Below are positions 48,409 through 58,734 of a stretch of DNA of 64,000 bases, piece by piece (positions within the stretch are counted from its first letter, which is position 1; each line of letters opens with the position of its first letter). This DNA comes from Heterocephalus glaber (lineage: Eukaryota > Chordata > Mammalia > Rodentia > Bathyergidae), in assembly GCF_000247695.1 (NCBI RefSeq), contig NW_004624784.1, positions 15,218,330 through 15,282,329 on the forward strand. Reading direction: 5' to 3'. The position numbers were made by a program, and so were the translations under genes. The notes beneath the pieces are model-generated. The model was not told the origin of the DNA, searched no databases, and was given only the letters and a program-made list of their open reading frames with translations.

Positions 48409-48710
48409 ACACTGTGTCCCGGCCCGCGGGTAAGTCAACGGAGACCCTAGAGGGGGAGTGAAAATGACAAGGGACAAGAGACACGAGAGATGGAGACAAG
48501 ACAGGTTTCTGATCAAGTCTCGTTTATTGCGGAAGCCGCTACAGCATATATACCGCAGGGCTAGAGGGGAGGAGCAAGGGGAGGGTACTGGGGCTACTTC
48601 CTTGTTGCCGGGTAGACTTGCAGCAGGCCCAGACATGCCCGTAAAAGGCACTCAAGAGTTCTAGCGGGGGGGGGGGGGGGGGGGGGGGGGCAAGGCCCCC
48701 CCCAACACTG
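48409..48710 (-). mobile_element. Class II (ERVK/IAP-like) solo LTR with 6-bp duplication
   Basis: A 290-bp LTR (48415-48704) starts with TG and ends with CA on the minus strand and is bounded by acactg at 48409-48414 and 48705-48710. A 6-bp duplication is the class II (betaretrovirus-like) hallmark. On the minus strand a TATATA box lies at 48547-48552 and an AATAAA signal at 48523-48528, so transcription start and poly(A) signal lie close together. The 3' part is CpG-rich (cccgcgggccggga). U3 contains a run of 25 C on the minus strand. No internal or env/pol sequence is present, so it arose by LTR recombination. It is well preserved and probably young. Confidence 0.8.
48666..48690 (+). repeat. 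G25 homopolymer within the solo LTR
   Basis: Twenty-five consecutive G on the + strand, followed a few bases later by a run of C. It may form G-quadruplex structures, and its length in any assembly should be treated with caution. Confidence 0.9.
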
Positions 48711-49134
48711 AGGTAGATACAGAGAGAAACCACATGGAGTAAGGGAGAAACCAGCCAGTGCTCAGGTGCCCCAGCCATCCTGATGGGGGCACTGGACATG
48801 GCAATGAAGAATACACCTTGATCTCCAGCCTGGGCAGCTTATGAGTGAGCCTAGCCCAGCCTCCATCTGACCCTAACTGTGTGATAGACCCCAATAAAAG
48901 CATCCAGCTGAGCCTAGTCGACACACACCATTGTGAAAGATAATAGTAAATTGTGTTAAGCCACTAAAATTTTGGAGGACTGGGGAGGAGTAGAAAACCC
49001 AGAATGCTCACCAAAAATCTCCACAAATTGCTGCATCTGTAGACCTGAGGAAACTGCTGGGTGACCTGAGCCTGGCCAGGCTAGTGGCTGCTCTATATCA
49101 CACAGTGCCATGAGAACTGGCCCTTGGCAAGAGA

Positions 49135-49260
49135 CCCCTTATTTTTGTCCTGGTCCTCCATTACTAGTTGTGTGACCTTGGACAAGTTAGTGCTCTCTCA
49201 ACACCTTATTTTCCCCACCTACAAAATGAGGTAGTGGAGTTGAGGATGATTAAAAGTCCT
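49135..49260 (+). repeat. MIR SINE
   Basis: attactagttgtgtgacctt, ggacaagttagtgctctctc, cccacctacaaaatgaggta are the sense MIR core. Confidence 0.75.
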
Positions 49261-50258
49261 TCTCCTTCTCTGACAAGTGAAATACCACCACTCTGGCCTG
49301 AGCCATGAAGACGCTGTGCCAAATTCACTGGACAGGACCATTTCTTGGCTTGTTCTTGAAATGGGAATAAAGACACTCAGAAAAAGGAGCCCATCCAGTC
49401 TGCTTCTGGGTTTCCAGAATCCCTGGTTGCCCACTGAGCCCTAGGAGGGCCATACATGTACATGGATGCCAGGCCGCAGCCCCAAGTACTTTCTTCAGCC
49501 TCCCTTGAGGTCTCCGGTAATGAAGAAGCAGCACCTGCTCCCAGACCTAGGACTTTGAAATTCCAGCCTTAGCTGAGAAGGGGAAGATCCCACCTGCAAA
49601 GAAGAGGGGGCTCATGAGAGAAGCGAACTTCCAGGGCAGCTGTGAAAAGTTGGGTGACAATACTTGCGTCTAAAAATACTATAGCTGAGAGCCAGCTAAT
49701 TACAGCCTCTGGAATCATTCATAACTTGGCGTTTCACATCTTCCTTGCTTTTCTCCCTGTGCTCCCTAGCAGAAGCCATGAAGGAAGCTGCCTGGAGGTG
49801 GGAACCCAGCCTGGTCTGTAGCTGGTGCCTGAGTTTCTAGAGTCTGTGGATTTGACCCCCACATGTGCACACATGCCCCAGCCACAAGCTCACCAGGATC
49901 CTTTGAGGCCAGCTGGGATTCTCAAAAGTCAAGGGTCCAGGTATAACCCTGTGGTGAGTGTTTATTCAGAAGAAATGCCCAGGGTCCAGGCACGGTGTGT
50001 TGGGAGGTTGTTCTATGGTGGGCAGCTCTACTGGGCTGAGAGCTCATAGACCCCTGCTATGGACCCTCTTCACAGGCCTCTCAGAGGACTTGAGTCTCTC
50101 CTGTAAGGCGGAAGATCGTAACTCAGGAATGCGGGGAGAGATGAATGATCTGAGAACCCCAGGGCTAGTACCTGTTGCTCCTTGTCCCAAAAGTAGAAGA
50201 AGAAATGGCAAAATGTCCTCACCCCAAGGTTTTTGTTTTGAGGAAAGGGTTTTTGTTA
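49261..50258. other. Unassigned; small possible conserved block
   Basis: 49640-49745 (acttgcgtctaaaaatacta, ccagctaattacagcctctg, ttggcgtttcacatc) is non-repeat and motif-rich but short. Otherwise nothing is named. Confidence 0.35.
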
Positions 50259-50397
50259 TTTTGGTTTTTTGTTGTAGTTGTAGTTGTTGTTGTTGTTGTT
50301 GTTGTTTTTGGTACCAAGGATCGAACTCTGGACCTTGCGCTTTCGAGGCAGGTGGTGGAACTACTGAACTAAATCTCTGGCCCCTGGTTTTGGTTTT
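50259..50397 (-). repeat. ID SINE with GTT-expanded tail
   Basis: The body (about 50307-50384) reads on the minus strand as ggggccagagatttagttca and a B box (gagttcgatccttggtacc). Its A tail has turned into a CAA-type repeat (50271-50305, seen as GTT on +). Flanking ttttggtttttt repeats fit the target duplication. Confidence 0.8.
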
Positions 50398-50439
50398 TTT
50401 TAACCACAGAGGCATTTAAGAATTCAAAGCCTAACTAAT

Positions 50440-50655
50440 GTTTGTATAGTGTTTTTCACTTGGCAAAATGCTGTCACATACGTAGTGCAATATGTTTCCA
50501 ATGATAAGTAGACAAGGTAGTTATTATTATTATGTCCACTTTGTAGATAATTAAACTGAAATTCAGAGATGCTAAGCCATTTCCCAGTGTTAGCCAGGTC
50601 ATGACTAGCCTTGAACATGAAGCCTCAACTCAAGTCCAAGAATCCTATTGAGCCA
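50440..50655 (-). repeat. MIR SINE
   Basis: attattattatgtccacttt, gataattaaactgaaattca, gatgctaagccatttcccag, aagcctcaactcaagtccaa: antisense MIR. Confidence 0.7.
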
Positions 50656-51504
50656 GCAGGCCCGCCTCTAGTCACTGGGCCCAACTTTCAGGCTTGGATA
50701 CTCAGTCCCATGGGGATTCCCTGGGGTAGAAAAGGCCACACTCATGACTCCCTCTACTCCACCCCAAATGCAACCTAAACCTCCTCTTTCCCTCTCTGGC
50801 TTCTGAGATATAGTTGAATGCCACTCAAATCCAAATGCATTGATTTTTTACCTAGAGGAAATGAAGCAGAGCCTAAGAGAAAGTAGGCATCTAGAGAGTA
50901 AGCAGGAAGCAAAACAATGGCAGTGGTGGGGGACAAGGTCCAGCTGCATGTTGGTCAGTGTCTCCTCAGGCACCTGGGCCCGGTTGATGGAACCCCCAAG
51001 GGGACAGAGGAGGCCTGCCCTGGCGTGTGGCTGTGAAAGGCCAGGATCCTGGGAGATCGGCCATCTCGCACCTTTTTGTCACCACTGAGACTGAATGCCT
51101 TGACATTTCTCAACGCAAGTTCAGCTCAACCACATCTCAGGGTGCTATGTGAGGAATAAGGTTTACTTGGAATCACAGACTCACAGAAATTAGAGGAAGG
51201 ATGCAGAGTCACAGGCAGCTGTCCCCAGGGACTGTGTGCAGCTTCTTTGCAGTCATAGATTTTGTATTCTTCAGCCCAGGTGGCTGCCTCCCCAAAGACC
51301 ACTCTCTGCTGTTTCTCAGAGGGACATAGTTGATAGGAATGAGAGGTTGGTGCTGATCCCTACATGATTTCTTTGAAATTTATTAATCATTCAAAAGCTG
51401 GTGGAGAGGGGAGAATGAAGATTGTGAAACCATCTTATAGCCAGAGTGCTTGAGCAGGGAAGAGGAGGACAGGGAGCCTCTGACTTCAATCTTGCTACCC
51501 CTGG
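50656..51504. other. Unassigned sequence
   Basis: Nothing named. An 82-codon + ORF at 50840-51088 has no recognisable features. Confidence 0.4.
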
Positions 51505-51700
51505 GGCAGCATGGAACAGTGTAGGCTGATCACTTACTTGCTGGGTACCTTTGGCAAAACTTTAACTTCTCTGACCGTCAGTTTCCTCATCTGCAAAATG
51601 GGAGCGGTGGTACTTATGCCCAGGGCTGAAGATTGAGGGAATGTGTGTAAGTACAGCTCCTCACCATGTGTGTGGCCAATGGGAATTATTGAATGGTAAC
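51505..51700 (+). repeat. MIR SINE
   Basis: cacttacttgctgggtacct, ttggcaaaactttaacttct, tcagtttcctcatctgcaaa: a well-kept sense MIR core. Confidence 0.75.
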
Positions 51701-51886
51701 TCTCACTATGATCAATACTCAACAAATAGCAACTCTCACTAGCATTACTCTCCTGTTTCTGGATCCATCTCCCTGTCTGAAACAGTGCTAGGCAGGTTCT
51801 ATGGCACTGGGCTTTCATTCAGTGGACATGCCACTGGCATTTGCAGAGCCACTACCACATGTCAGACTTATGAGGGTGACAGTGAT

Positions 51887-52180
51887 TGTTTTTAGTCACT
51901 TTCCTGCCACTGGGAAAAAAATACCTGACACTTGCAACTTAAAGAAGGAGAGGTTTATTTTGGCTTATGGCTTCACTAGGTTCAGTCCATGGTCATCTAG
52001 TTCCAAGGCAGAAAACACATGCTGGAAGGGCCTGACAGAGGAGATCTTCTCAGGCTATGTTGGCCAGAAAGCAGAGCGTGAGAGAGGGAGAGAGGAGCCA
52101 GAGATAAGAATGCAACCTTCCAATCACCTTCCAAACACATGAGAATTTGGGGAGACATTTTGGATCCAAACCATAGGAAT
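51887..52180 (-). mobile_element. MaLR-type LTR
   Basis: Antisense MaLR signature: aaatacctgacacttgcaac, gaaggagaggtttattttgg, caatcaccttccaaacacat, gagacattttggatccaaac. Solo and diverged. Confidence 0.65.
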
Positions 52181-52539
52181 GACCAGGACAGATTCCCTGA
52201 CCTCATGGATCTCACCATCTTTACAAGTTTTCTGCAAGAAGTGTGTGCTAAGATACTAATAAGGATGCCTGCCATCTGAAGCAATATTTCTCTCACACTG
52301 GTTGTGACCATTTGATTCACTGAAAATACAAAAGAAGTCATAGAAACAGGGACAGCCTTCCCAAAACAATAGAAAGTGTGGTTGTCTAGCTTCTCTGCTT
52401 AAACCCCCGCAGCATCATCCCAGCACCATCTCCTCCCACCCTGGGTCCCTCTTATTCCCCCTCTTTCATGTCATCCTGGAAGGTGCTTTACACATACACA
52501 CATAGACAAACACACACACACAAACCTTTAAGTAGCATC

Positions 52540-52585
52540 TAAATCAGTCACTCTTTTTTTTCTTTTGGTTAAATCAGTCACTCTT
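52540..52585 (-). repeat. Orphan retroposon tail between direct repeats
   Basis: Perfect 16-bp direct repeats, taaatcagtcactctt, at 52540-52555 and 52570-52585 enclose only 14 bases (ttttttcttttggt). On the minus strand these read as accaaaagaaaaaa, the last bases of an ID element plus its A tail. This looks like an insertion truncated to almost nothing. Confidence 0.6.
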
Positions 52586-52629
52586 AACCATCACTGCGCA
52601 TGAGTGGTTCTTACTCATGAGAGGCTGGT

Positions 52630-52740
52630 GCCCAGGTCACATCCAAATCAGTTAAGGCAGAATGGCCAGGGGTAGGGACATCAGAATTGTTTACATCTTT
52701 CCAGGTTCTAAGCAGATGTGGCTGTCAAAAGGAAAGCCAG
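52630..52740 (+). mobile_element. Possible MER5-like remnant
   Basis: cccaggtcacatccaaatca and ggggtagggacatcagaatt recall the MER5A core in diverged form. Confidence 0.3.
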
Positions 52741-53735
52741 TGGACCTCCTGCTTGACACCACTGAACACCCTCAGTTTCCCCATCTGGGCAAGGGAAGTA
52801 CTATGCCTCCCAGGCCAGACTATGATGAAGGTAAAGCAGGATTCTGTGACAGGACTTTGGAAAACCTGCCCAGATGAAGGCCATGGTCCTGTGCTTGGTG
52901 GGCAGGGATTTTTCTGGGGAGAAGATAGTGGGTGTCCTTGAGGGCCAGCTCTGAGAGCACTGGTGAATGCTCTGCCCAAGGGTAGCTCCCAGAAGCATCC
53001 CCATAGTGAATGCTGAATGCAGAGCTGGCTGAGCAGTCAGCCCCAGCATCCCACTCCTCCTCATCCTCCCCTTGTCCTATCTCTCCTTCTCTACCCAGGC
53101 CCACTATCTCTAGATACTGTGCTTCCAATTTCTTCTGACTGATAAATGTTTGATGCCCACAGGTGTCAGGTTCCAGGGTTTGAAAGGTGCTTTTATTAAT
53201 CACAACAAGATACACACCTGTCTAGAGTAGAGCCAAGGTCCTTTGAAGAGCCTCAGAGGAGAGGAGGAGAAGCGGGGCTAGCCTGAAGCCGAGGCCATGA
53301 GGAGTGAGGAGAGCCTGGGAAGGCTTGCTGGGGTGTGCCGGACAGTGTCCAGAGCCCAGTCTGAGTAAGCACCTGTGTCAGCCATTGAGAGGCCTTCAGG
53401 CTGGTGTGAAACCGTCCTGATCTTGCCTAGTTCATAACCTATATTGGGAGTGACACATATTGGCTTCAAAATGCTTGCAAAGCAACATTCAGGCAAGTGC
53501 AAAGTAATGAATCAGGTTGAGGAATTGGGTGAGGAGAAAAAAACTCAAGTGCGAAGCAGACTGTGGGGGTGGGAGGATAGGGTAGTAGGAGCCAACAGGG
53601 ACTCAAAGAGGAAGTTATGACCTATTAGAGGGGAGAGAATAGGGAGAGAGGGAGAGAAGAGAAGAGGTGGAGAGAGGGAAGCAGAGGGCTCATTGAATAT
53701 AGTAAGGGAATTACTGTTTTATGAAACTTTTATTC

Positions 53736-53736
<1 letters not shown>
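52741..53736. other. Unassigned sequence
   Basis: Overlapping ORFs of 65-131 codons on both strands (52662-53215) have no visible domain. A purine-rich (gagag) stretch occupies 53620-53690. Confidence 0.4.

Positions 53737-53774
<38 letters not shown>
53737..53774 (+). repeat. (TG)n microsatellite
   Basis: Fifteen uninterrupted TG units at 53741-53770 with short imperfect flanks. Probably length-variable. Confidence 0.95.
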
Positions 53775-53859
53775 CTGGAGCCTGATATAAAATTCTTCTT
53801 ACTGTGGACCATGGTCTAAATGTGTGTGTGGATCACAAGAGTTCACATCCTGGATTTGA

Positions 53860-54045
53860 GGTCAGCCGCGTCACTGACTGAGGCCTGAGAAATGGGACCA
53901 AGGATCCAGACCTTTCAGAAACTCTCTTCACTGTCAGAAAATGGGACTGATTTTCCTGCCCCAGCTGGTCACCTTCCTGGATTGGCTGTGAGGCTGCAGT
54001 GAGATATGTTATGTGAAAATGCTTTATGAACTAAAAATTCCAAGT
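53860..54045 (+). repeat. MIR SINE
   Basis: aaactctcttcactgtcaga, aaatgggactgattttcctg, gtgaggctgcagtgagatat, gtgaaaatgctttatgaact: sense MIR, moderately diverged. Confidence 0.55.
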
Positions 54046-54104
54046 GAGACTAATCCAATATAGTATAACGAGGTGAAGTTCATCAGAAACCTATTCTGAA
54101 GAGG

Positions 54105-54205
54105 TAATGGAAGGAAGAGGAGGGCAGAGCTAAAGAAAGGAAAGGGGGAAGGGAGCAGGAAAGAGCGGAGGGAGGGAAGAGGGAAAAGAAGGAGGCAGCT
54201 AACAT
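54105..54205 (+). repeat. Purine-rich (GGAA/GAGG) low-complexity tract
   Basis: About 100 bases almost entirely A and G (aatggaaggaagaggagggc, gggaagggagcaggaaagag). May form triplex structures. No gene. Confidence 0.8.
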
Positions 54206-55504
54206 TTAGATGGTGCTTGTGTTCTTTTAGAGGCCCAGTCCTGTCACGGGCAGCATATAGATTATGGGGAAGAAAGAGGCCACTTACTGTGGCCAGAGAG
54301 GCTCAGGGCTGAGCTAGGTCCAGGGGGCTGCAATAAGAAAGCCCAGTTACTGTTCCAGCAGCAAATGATGAGTCATACCAAACACACATGGTAAGGGTAG
54401 GTGCTGGGTGCCCTTTGGCACAAGCCCAGATAATCTGGAGTATGAATTGGTTACATGTGGGTGTTTCCAAAATCCCTAGCAGAAGACCACTGAAATGTGT
54501 CTATCCAGTTTCCTTCCCATAGGACTGAGCAGACAGAAGCAGCCTTGCTTGGAAACAGGGCCCTGTCCCTCTGCCAGCAGGGAGGAACTGTTGGATGGCA
54601 AGCACAGCCTTTCTGTCCCCAGAATCTGGGATAAGATGTACCAGCCTCCACTGTCCTCAGAAAAACCACAGTCATCTCTCCAGGTCAGGTGGACCCACTT
54701 GCATCCCATGGGGTACTTTTCCCCTTTCCCCTTGCCTAGGGGGTCATGCTCACTGGGCTGGGCCTGGGATGGAAAAATCCCAGGCTACCTTAGGAGGGTG
54801 GTGATCAGGGAGCCATTGAAGATCTGCAGCAGGAAATTGGAGCTGCCAATCTCTTAACAATTGGATTTTTTTTTTATATATTCTGCATTTTGGGAATGTA
54901 TGGTAAGTGCTTGGGAATCACAAAGGTCCTATAAATGCTCAGTATTACAAGTCAAATCCTGTTAATGCAAGCACCATTGCAATGAAACTTTCTATATGAC
55001 AAAAGCAATTTCCATGTCCTAGTCGATGGCCCACTTATTTCAAACAATATTCAATGTGCCCACATTGATAGCTCTCTTCCCTGAGTGCTCAGCCTGCTGA
55101 TTGTCCACCCTGCTCCCTCTGTAACCATGGACCTTCTTGTGCCCATGACCATGGTTCAGTGCTTGTTATTCTTGCCTCACTGAATGAAGTCCTCAAAGAT
55201 GGGGCTGGTCCTAGCTGGGGAACATGGAGACAGAGCCAGACAGACCTTCTTGAGTTCCTGCACTGAATGTTTCCTGGTTACCTGTAGGTGCCAGGTGTTA
55301 TATCACAGCTACTGGAAAATGCAGAGCCTGCTCTCCTGCAGCAAGAACAGACAAGGAAACTGCCACCATGGTTCAGCTTGAGGCCTGTCCTATGGCAGGA
55401 CTCAGAGCAGAGATCCTCAGAAATACCACCTGACACAGAGGTGCAGAAGGGAAGAAGAGTCAAGGCAGTGGAGTTGGATCAGCACCATGCTAACCCATGC
55501 TAAT
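54206..55504. other. Unassigned sequence
   Basis: No named repeat. A 120-codon + ORF (54495-54857) has overlapping ORFs in other frames and is probably chance. Confidence 0.4.
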
Positions 55505-55660
55505 TGGAGTTCATATAATAGAGGTTTTACATACATGATATTACTTAAGCCTCACCTCAATCACCCCACCCCTATTCTGCAGAATACTAGACTGAGGCTT
55601 CAAGAGGTTAAACAATTTGATTAATTAATTTGCATATTCTAAGTATGAGCTGTCATTATT
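55505..55660 (-). repeat. MIR SINE
   Basis: ttttacatacatgatattac, ttaagcctcacctcaatcac, agactgaggcttcaagaggt, taaacaatttgattaattaa: antisense MIR. Confidence 0.6.
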
Positions 55661-56321
55661 ATTATCATTGCCTTCAAACTTCAAGTCTAAATTCACCTCT
55701 CCTGGTAAACTGAGTTTCTGATTGACCTCACCTAATGACATGGTCACACTGATGGTAATGGGCTGCATCACGATTTGAAAACATTACTTGCACTCCAGAG
55801 AAACTTCCAAGTTGTGGGAATGGGAGATGGGGTTTGGCCCAGTGTACAAAGGAGGGGTGAGGAAAATGGGGGGGTCATGGGTGATGTGAAGGCCATAGAA
55901 AGATTCCCATCAAAGTGCTCCTGGAGGGTAAGGACACAGGAACCTATGGTTTTGGAAAGTCTCCTCTGGCTTCATTATGAAGAATGGATTCACAAGGGCA
56001 CTGCTGGAAGCAGGGAGATGTATTCAAGACTGTGTTCTCATTTAGGAAGAGGTGTTGGCAGCCTAGAGTGGAGCTTGGTTGGTGTGGATGGAGAGGAAGA
56101 CAGCATTCTAGGAGGTGGAGTTGATGGAGTCTCAGCAACACAAGGGAGTGAGGAGAAAGAAGCTGGGACATGCAGGTTGAGGCACAAAAGATCCAGTTAC
56201 AGAGGCTGGCTCTATGCTGGGAAAGGGCATCTATAGGTCCCATTGTCCATTGTCAAGGGGGCTGGAGAGACAGAATAGCTCTGTAGGTAGCCAGGATATT
56301 GTGTGGCAGATAATTGGGTGG
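55661..56321. other. Unassigned sequence
   Basis: A 153-codon + ORF (55775-56236) is glycine- and charge-rich and faces a 99-codon minus ORF. The gagagga-type composition suggests an old L2-like remnant, not a gene. Confidence 0.35.
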
Positions 56322-56739
56322 CAGGTTGTCTTAGTTAATTTTTTTGTTGGTGAGACAAAACACCCAACACACACAAGTTAAGGAAGAAAAGTTTTATTTA
56401 GCTCACAGTTTGTAGAGGTTTCAGTCCATAACCAGCTAGGTAGGGTGACATGGCAGACAGGCATTGCAGAGAAAAAACAGTTCATGGCAGGCAGAAGGTA
56501 GCAAAGCAAGCAAGCAAGGGACCTTAACTGCATCTTTCTGTCTCTTTTATATTGTATCTAGTCTACTGGCCTTAAGGTGGATGCTGAACCAATCAGTGCA
56601 CTGACTTAGTAATCACACACCCTTAATCACATCATCAAGATCCATCACACATTTAAAATCCAGCCACCTCTGAAAAAGCCCTACCTGTGACTGCATGAGA
56701 TTTGAGGGGGGACACCTAAATAGAAGCCATAGCACAGGT
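56322..56739 (-). mobile_element. MaLR solo LTR with 5-bp duplication
   Basis: The LTR (56327-56734) runs from tgtcttagttaattttttt to agaagccatagca, with caggt directly on both sides (56322-56326 and 56735-56739). The antisense signature includes aagaaaagttttatttagct and the tgagatttgaggggggacac end. Confidence 0.75.
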
Positions 56740-56962
56740 GATACTTGGAGCTCAGCAAGCAATGGCCTGGTGTCCTCAGCAACAGTCTCTCTGGCCCAGG
56801 AGTAGTCAGTCCTTGGGGCAGGGAAGACAACGGGCACCAGGCAAAGCCAGGCAGGCTGGTTTCCAAATAGTATGGAGTCAGAGTTAGATCCAGAAAAATA
56901 AAGAGTGATCGAGATCTACAGGGTGGGTTGGCATAGGTAATGTAGGGTTGCAGCTCCAGGGC

Positions 56963-57355
56963 TGTCTCAGTCCATGTTGTGTTGCTGTAATTCAGTGCTA
57001 CAGACTGGATAATTTGTAAACAATAGAAGTTTATATGGAGTCTGGGAAGTCCAGTATCAAGGTGCTGGCATCTGGCAAATGTCATCTTTCTGTGTCATCT
57101 CATGGTAGAAGTCAGAAGGGCAAGAAAGTGCAAGAGCAAGAAAAGGAAACTAGGGGGACTCAATCTTTTTTCAGAATCTACTTTCTCATAATAACTAACC
57201 TACTCCCATGATAACAGCATTAATCCATTAATCCATAAAGCTCTGCCCACATAACCTAATCATCTCTTGAAAGCCCTATCTCTAAACATTGTTGTACTGA
57301 GGATTAAGTTTCCAACACATGATTTTGGGATTTTGGGGGGCATATTGAAACCACA
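56963..57355 (-). mobile_element. MaLR solo LTR
   Basis: tgtctcagtccatgttgtgt, agactggataatttgtaaac, aatagaagtttatatggagt and a degenerate ggcatattgaaaccaca end. No clear target duplication. It lies 228 bases right of the LTR at 56327 in the same orientation, but the two are different subfamilies, so they are not a proviral pair. Confidence 0.7.
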
Positions 57356-58585
57356 GTAAGGGTGTGAAGGGTACCTGCCATACTCCAAAACTAAATATAG
57401 AACTCAAATCATCTTCCTGAGGACCAGGGCATCATGCACTCCAGGTAGGAAGACCTAATACAGGAGCATGTCTTTGTCCTGTATGATTCTGATCCTTCCC
57501 CAGGGCCTAGACCAGAGCTGAGGCCATGGTGGGCACCTGGCAAACACTGTTAAAGTCCAAGACCAGCATCATGTTCCCATGCACGTGTCCCCCTCCAATG
57601 TTTGAAATTTGGGGTATGACAGTGTGTACTTTGGAAATCCTGGAAGGAGAAAAAGTGCTCAAGGGAATGGTTCTAAAATAGGTATTGATGGTCCCCAGCC
57701 AATATGTTGTGTGTTGTGAGAAGAAAAATATTTCCAGAGATAGCGACATCAGAGTGCTAGGGAAAGCTCTAGAGAATTTAGTGCCTCTGCGCCTCTTCTC
57801 TCTCTCATTAGGAGAGAGCAGTGGTGTTTTAAATGCTTTAAAGTGGCTCTTCAGTCAAGGAGGAGTTTATAAAAATAATTTCTGCTCAGAGAGGACAGAA
57901 GGTGACAAGTGGCAGCTGGGTGAGACGTTGAAAGGACTAGGAAGGAAAAGCAAGAAAGCTGGAGGCAGAAGCTGCTATGTAAACAAGGGAGACCCTATAG
58001 CCCCCAGAGTCTAGTAGCAGAGGCTCCACCATATATGGTCTTGGATGGCTAAGAAGTGCAGAGCAGGGAGGGCTCAGTGGGCTCACAGCTGCTGGGTTCC
58101 CACTGGTTGCCTCTCATGAACCAATCATGGCTGGTCACTTCTAGTGCATAATACCACCTCTGGAGGTCTGAGGGCAAGGATGCCCTTTAGTTATATGCCT
58201 CTCTGCCCCAGGATGCATAGCTTGAAGAGCAGAACACAGCCAAATCTCAGTCTTCAAGTGCCTCCTTGGCCAGGGACCCTTATACAGCAAAATCCTGTAC
58301 TACTCTTCACAGTGGTCCAAGGGGAGAGACTCGGGTCCATGCTTATGAAGAATAGAAAGAAAAACTGGAAATCATGGCAGCCCAAGGGGAATGAAGACAT
58401 TTTAAATGGGAACAGGTTTATTTTAAGATCCAGAAGCAAAAATGAACCCTGATTAGCAAAGCTAACAAGGGCGCCTGAGTAACAATGGTTCTCTCTCTGG
58501 AGAAGCTGTCAATGGCAAGGGCTTAGACATGCCAGTCTCACTGACTTGGCTCTCATGGAAATCAAGCAAAAGGACTTTTTATAGT
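57356..58585. other. Unassigned; small motif-rich patch
   Basis: 57760-57890 (tgcctctgcgcctcttctct, gtgttttaaatgctttaaag, tttataaaaataatttctgc) is non-repeat and may be conserved. Otherwise nothing is named. Confidence 0.35.
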
Positions 58586-58589
58586 AGAC

Positions 58590-58695
58590 AGCCTCAACCC
58601 AGAGTCTGGTTTGCCCAAGGTCTCTCAGCAAGGAAGCAGGGAGTAGGACTCAAACTCATATCATCTGGCTTCAAATGTACCCTTTTTCTTAGGCA
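58590..58695 (-). repeat. MIR fragment
   Basis: gtttgcccaaggtctctcag, gagtaggactcaaactcata, catctggcttcaaatgtacc: antisense MIR. Confidence 0.65.
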
Positions 58696-58734
58696 GCCTC
58701 AGCATGGCTGATTTCCTGCAAAGGTGACCTAAAT

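Larger units (their letters stand above)
48240..48980 (+). mobile_element. MLT1-like LTR, split by a class II solo LTR
   Basis: The left half shows ttactttcagccagtggatt and gtggtggaagagatgctgag. The right half shows aatagtaaattgtgttaagc and cactaaaattttggaggact, the MLT1-type 3' end. Removing the 48415-48704 LTR and one copy of its 6-bp duplication rejoins them. Confidence 0.55.

Noticed and set aside
48661..48704. G25 run suspected to be a sequencing or assembly gap filler
   Set aside because: It lies within a coherent LTR with a matching 6-bp target duplication, so some homopolymer is real, although its exact length is uncertain.
50044..50415. Glutamine-run minus ORF (123 codons) suggestive of a polyQ protein
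   Set aside because: The run is the CAA tail of an ID SINE, and the C-terminal side is unique sequence with no conserved domain.
56327..57355. Two same-strand LTRs 228 bases apart taken as a short provirus
   Set aside because: They differ too much to be a pair, the left one has its own 5-bp duplication, and the spacer has no retroviral features.
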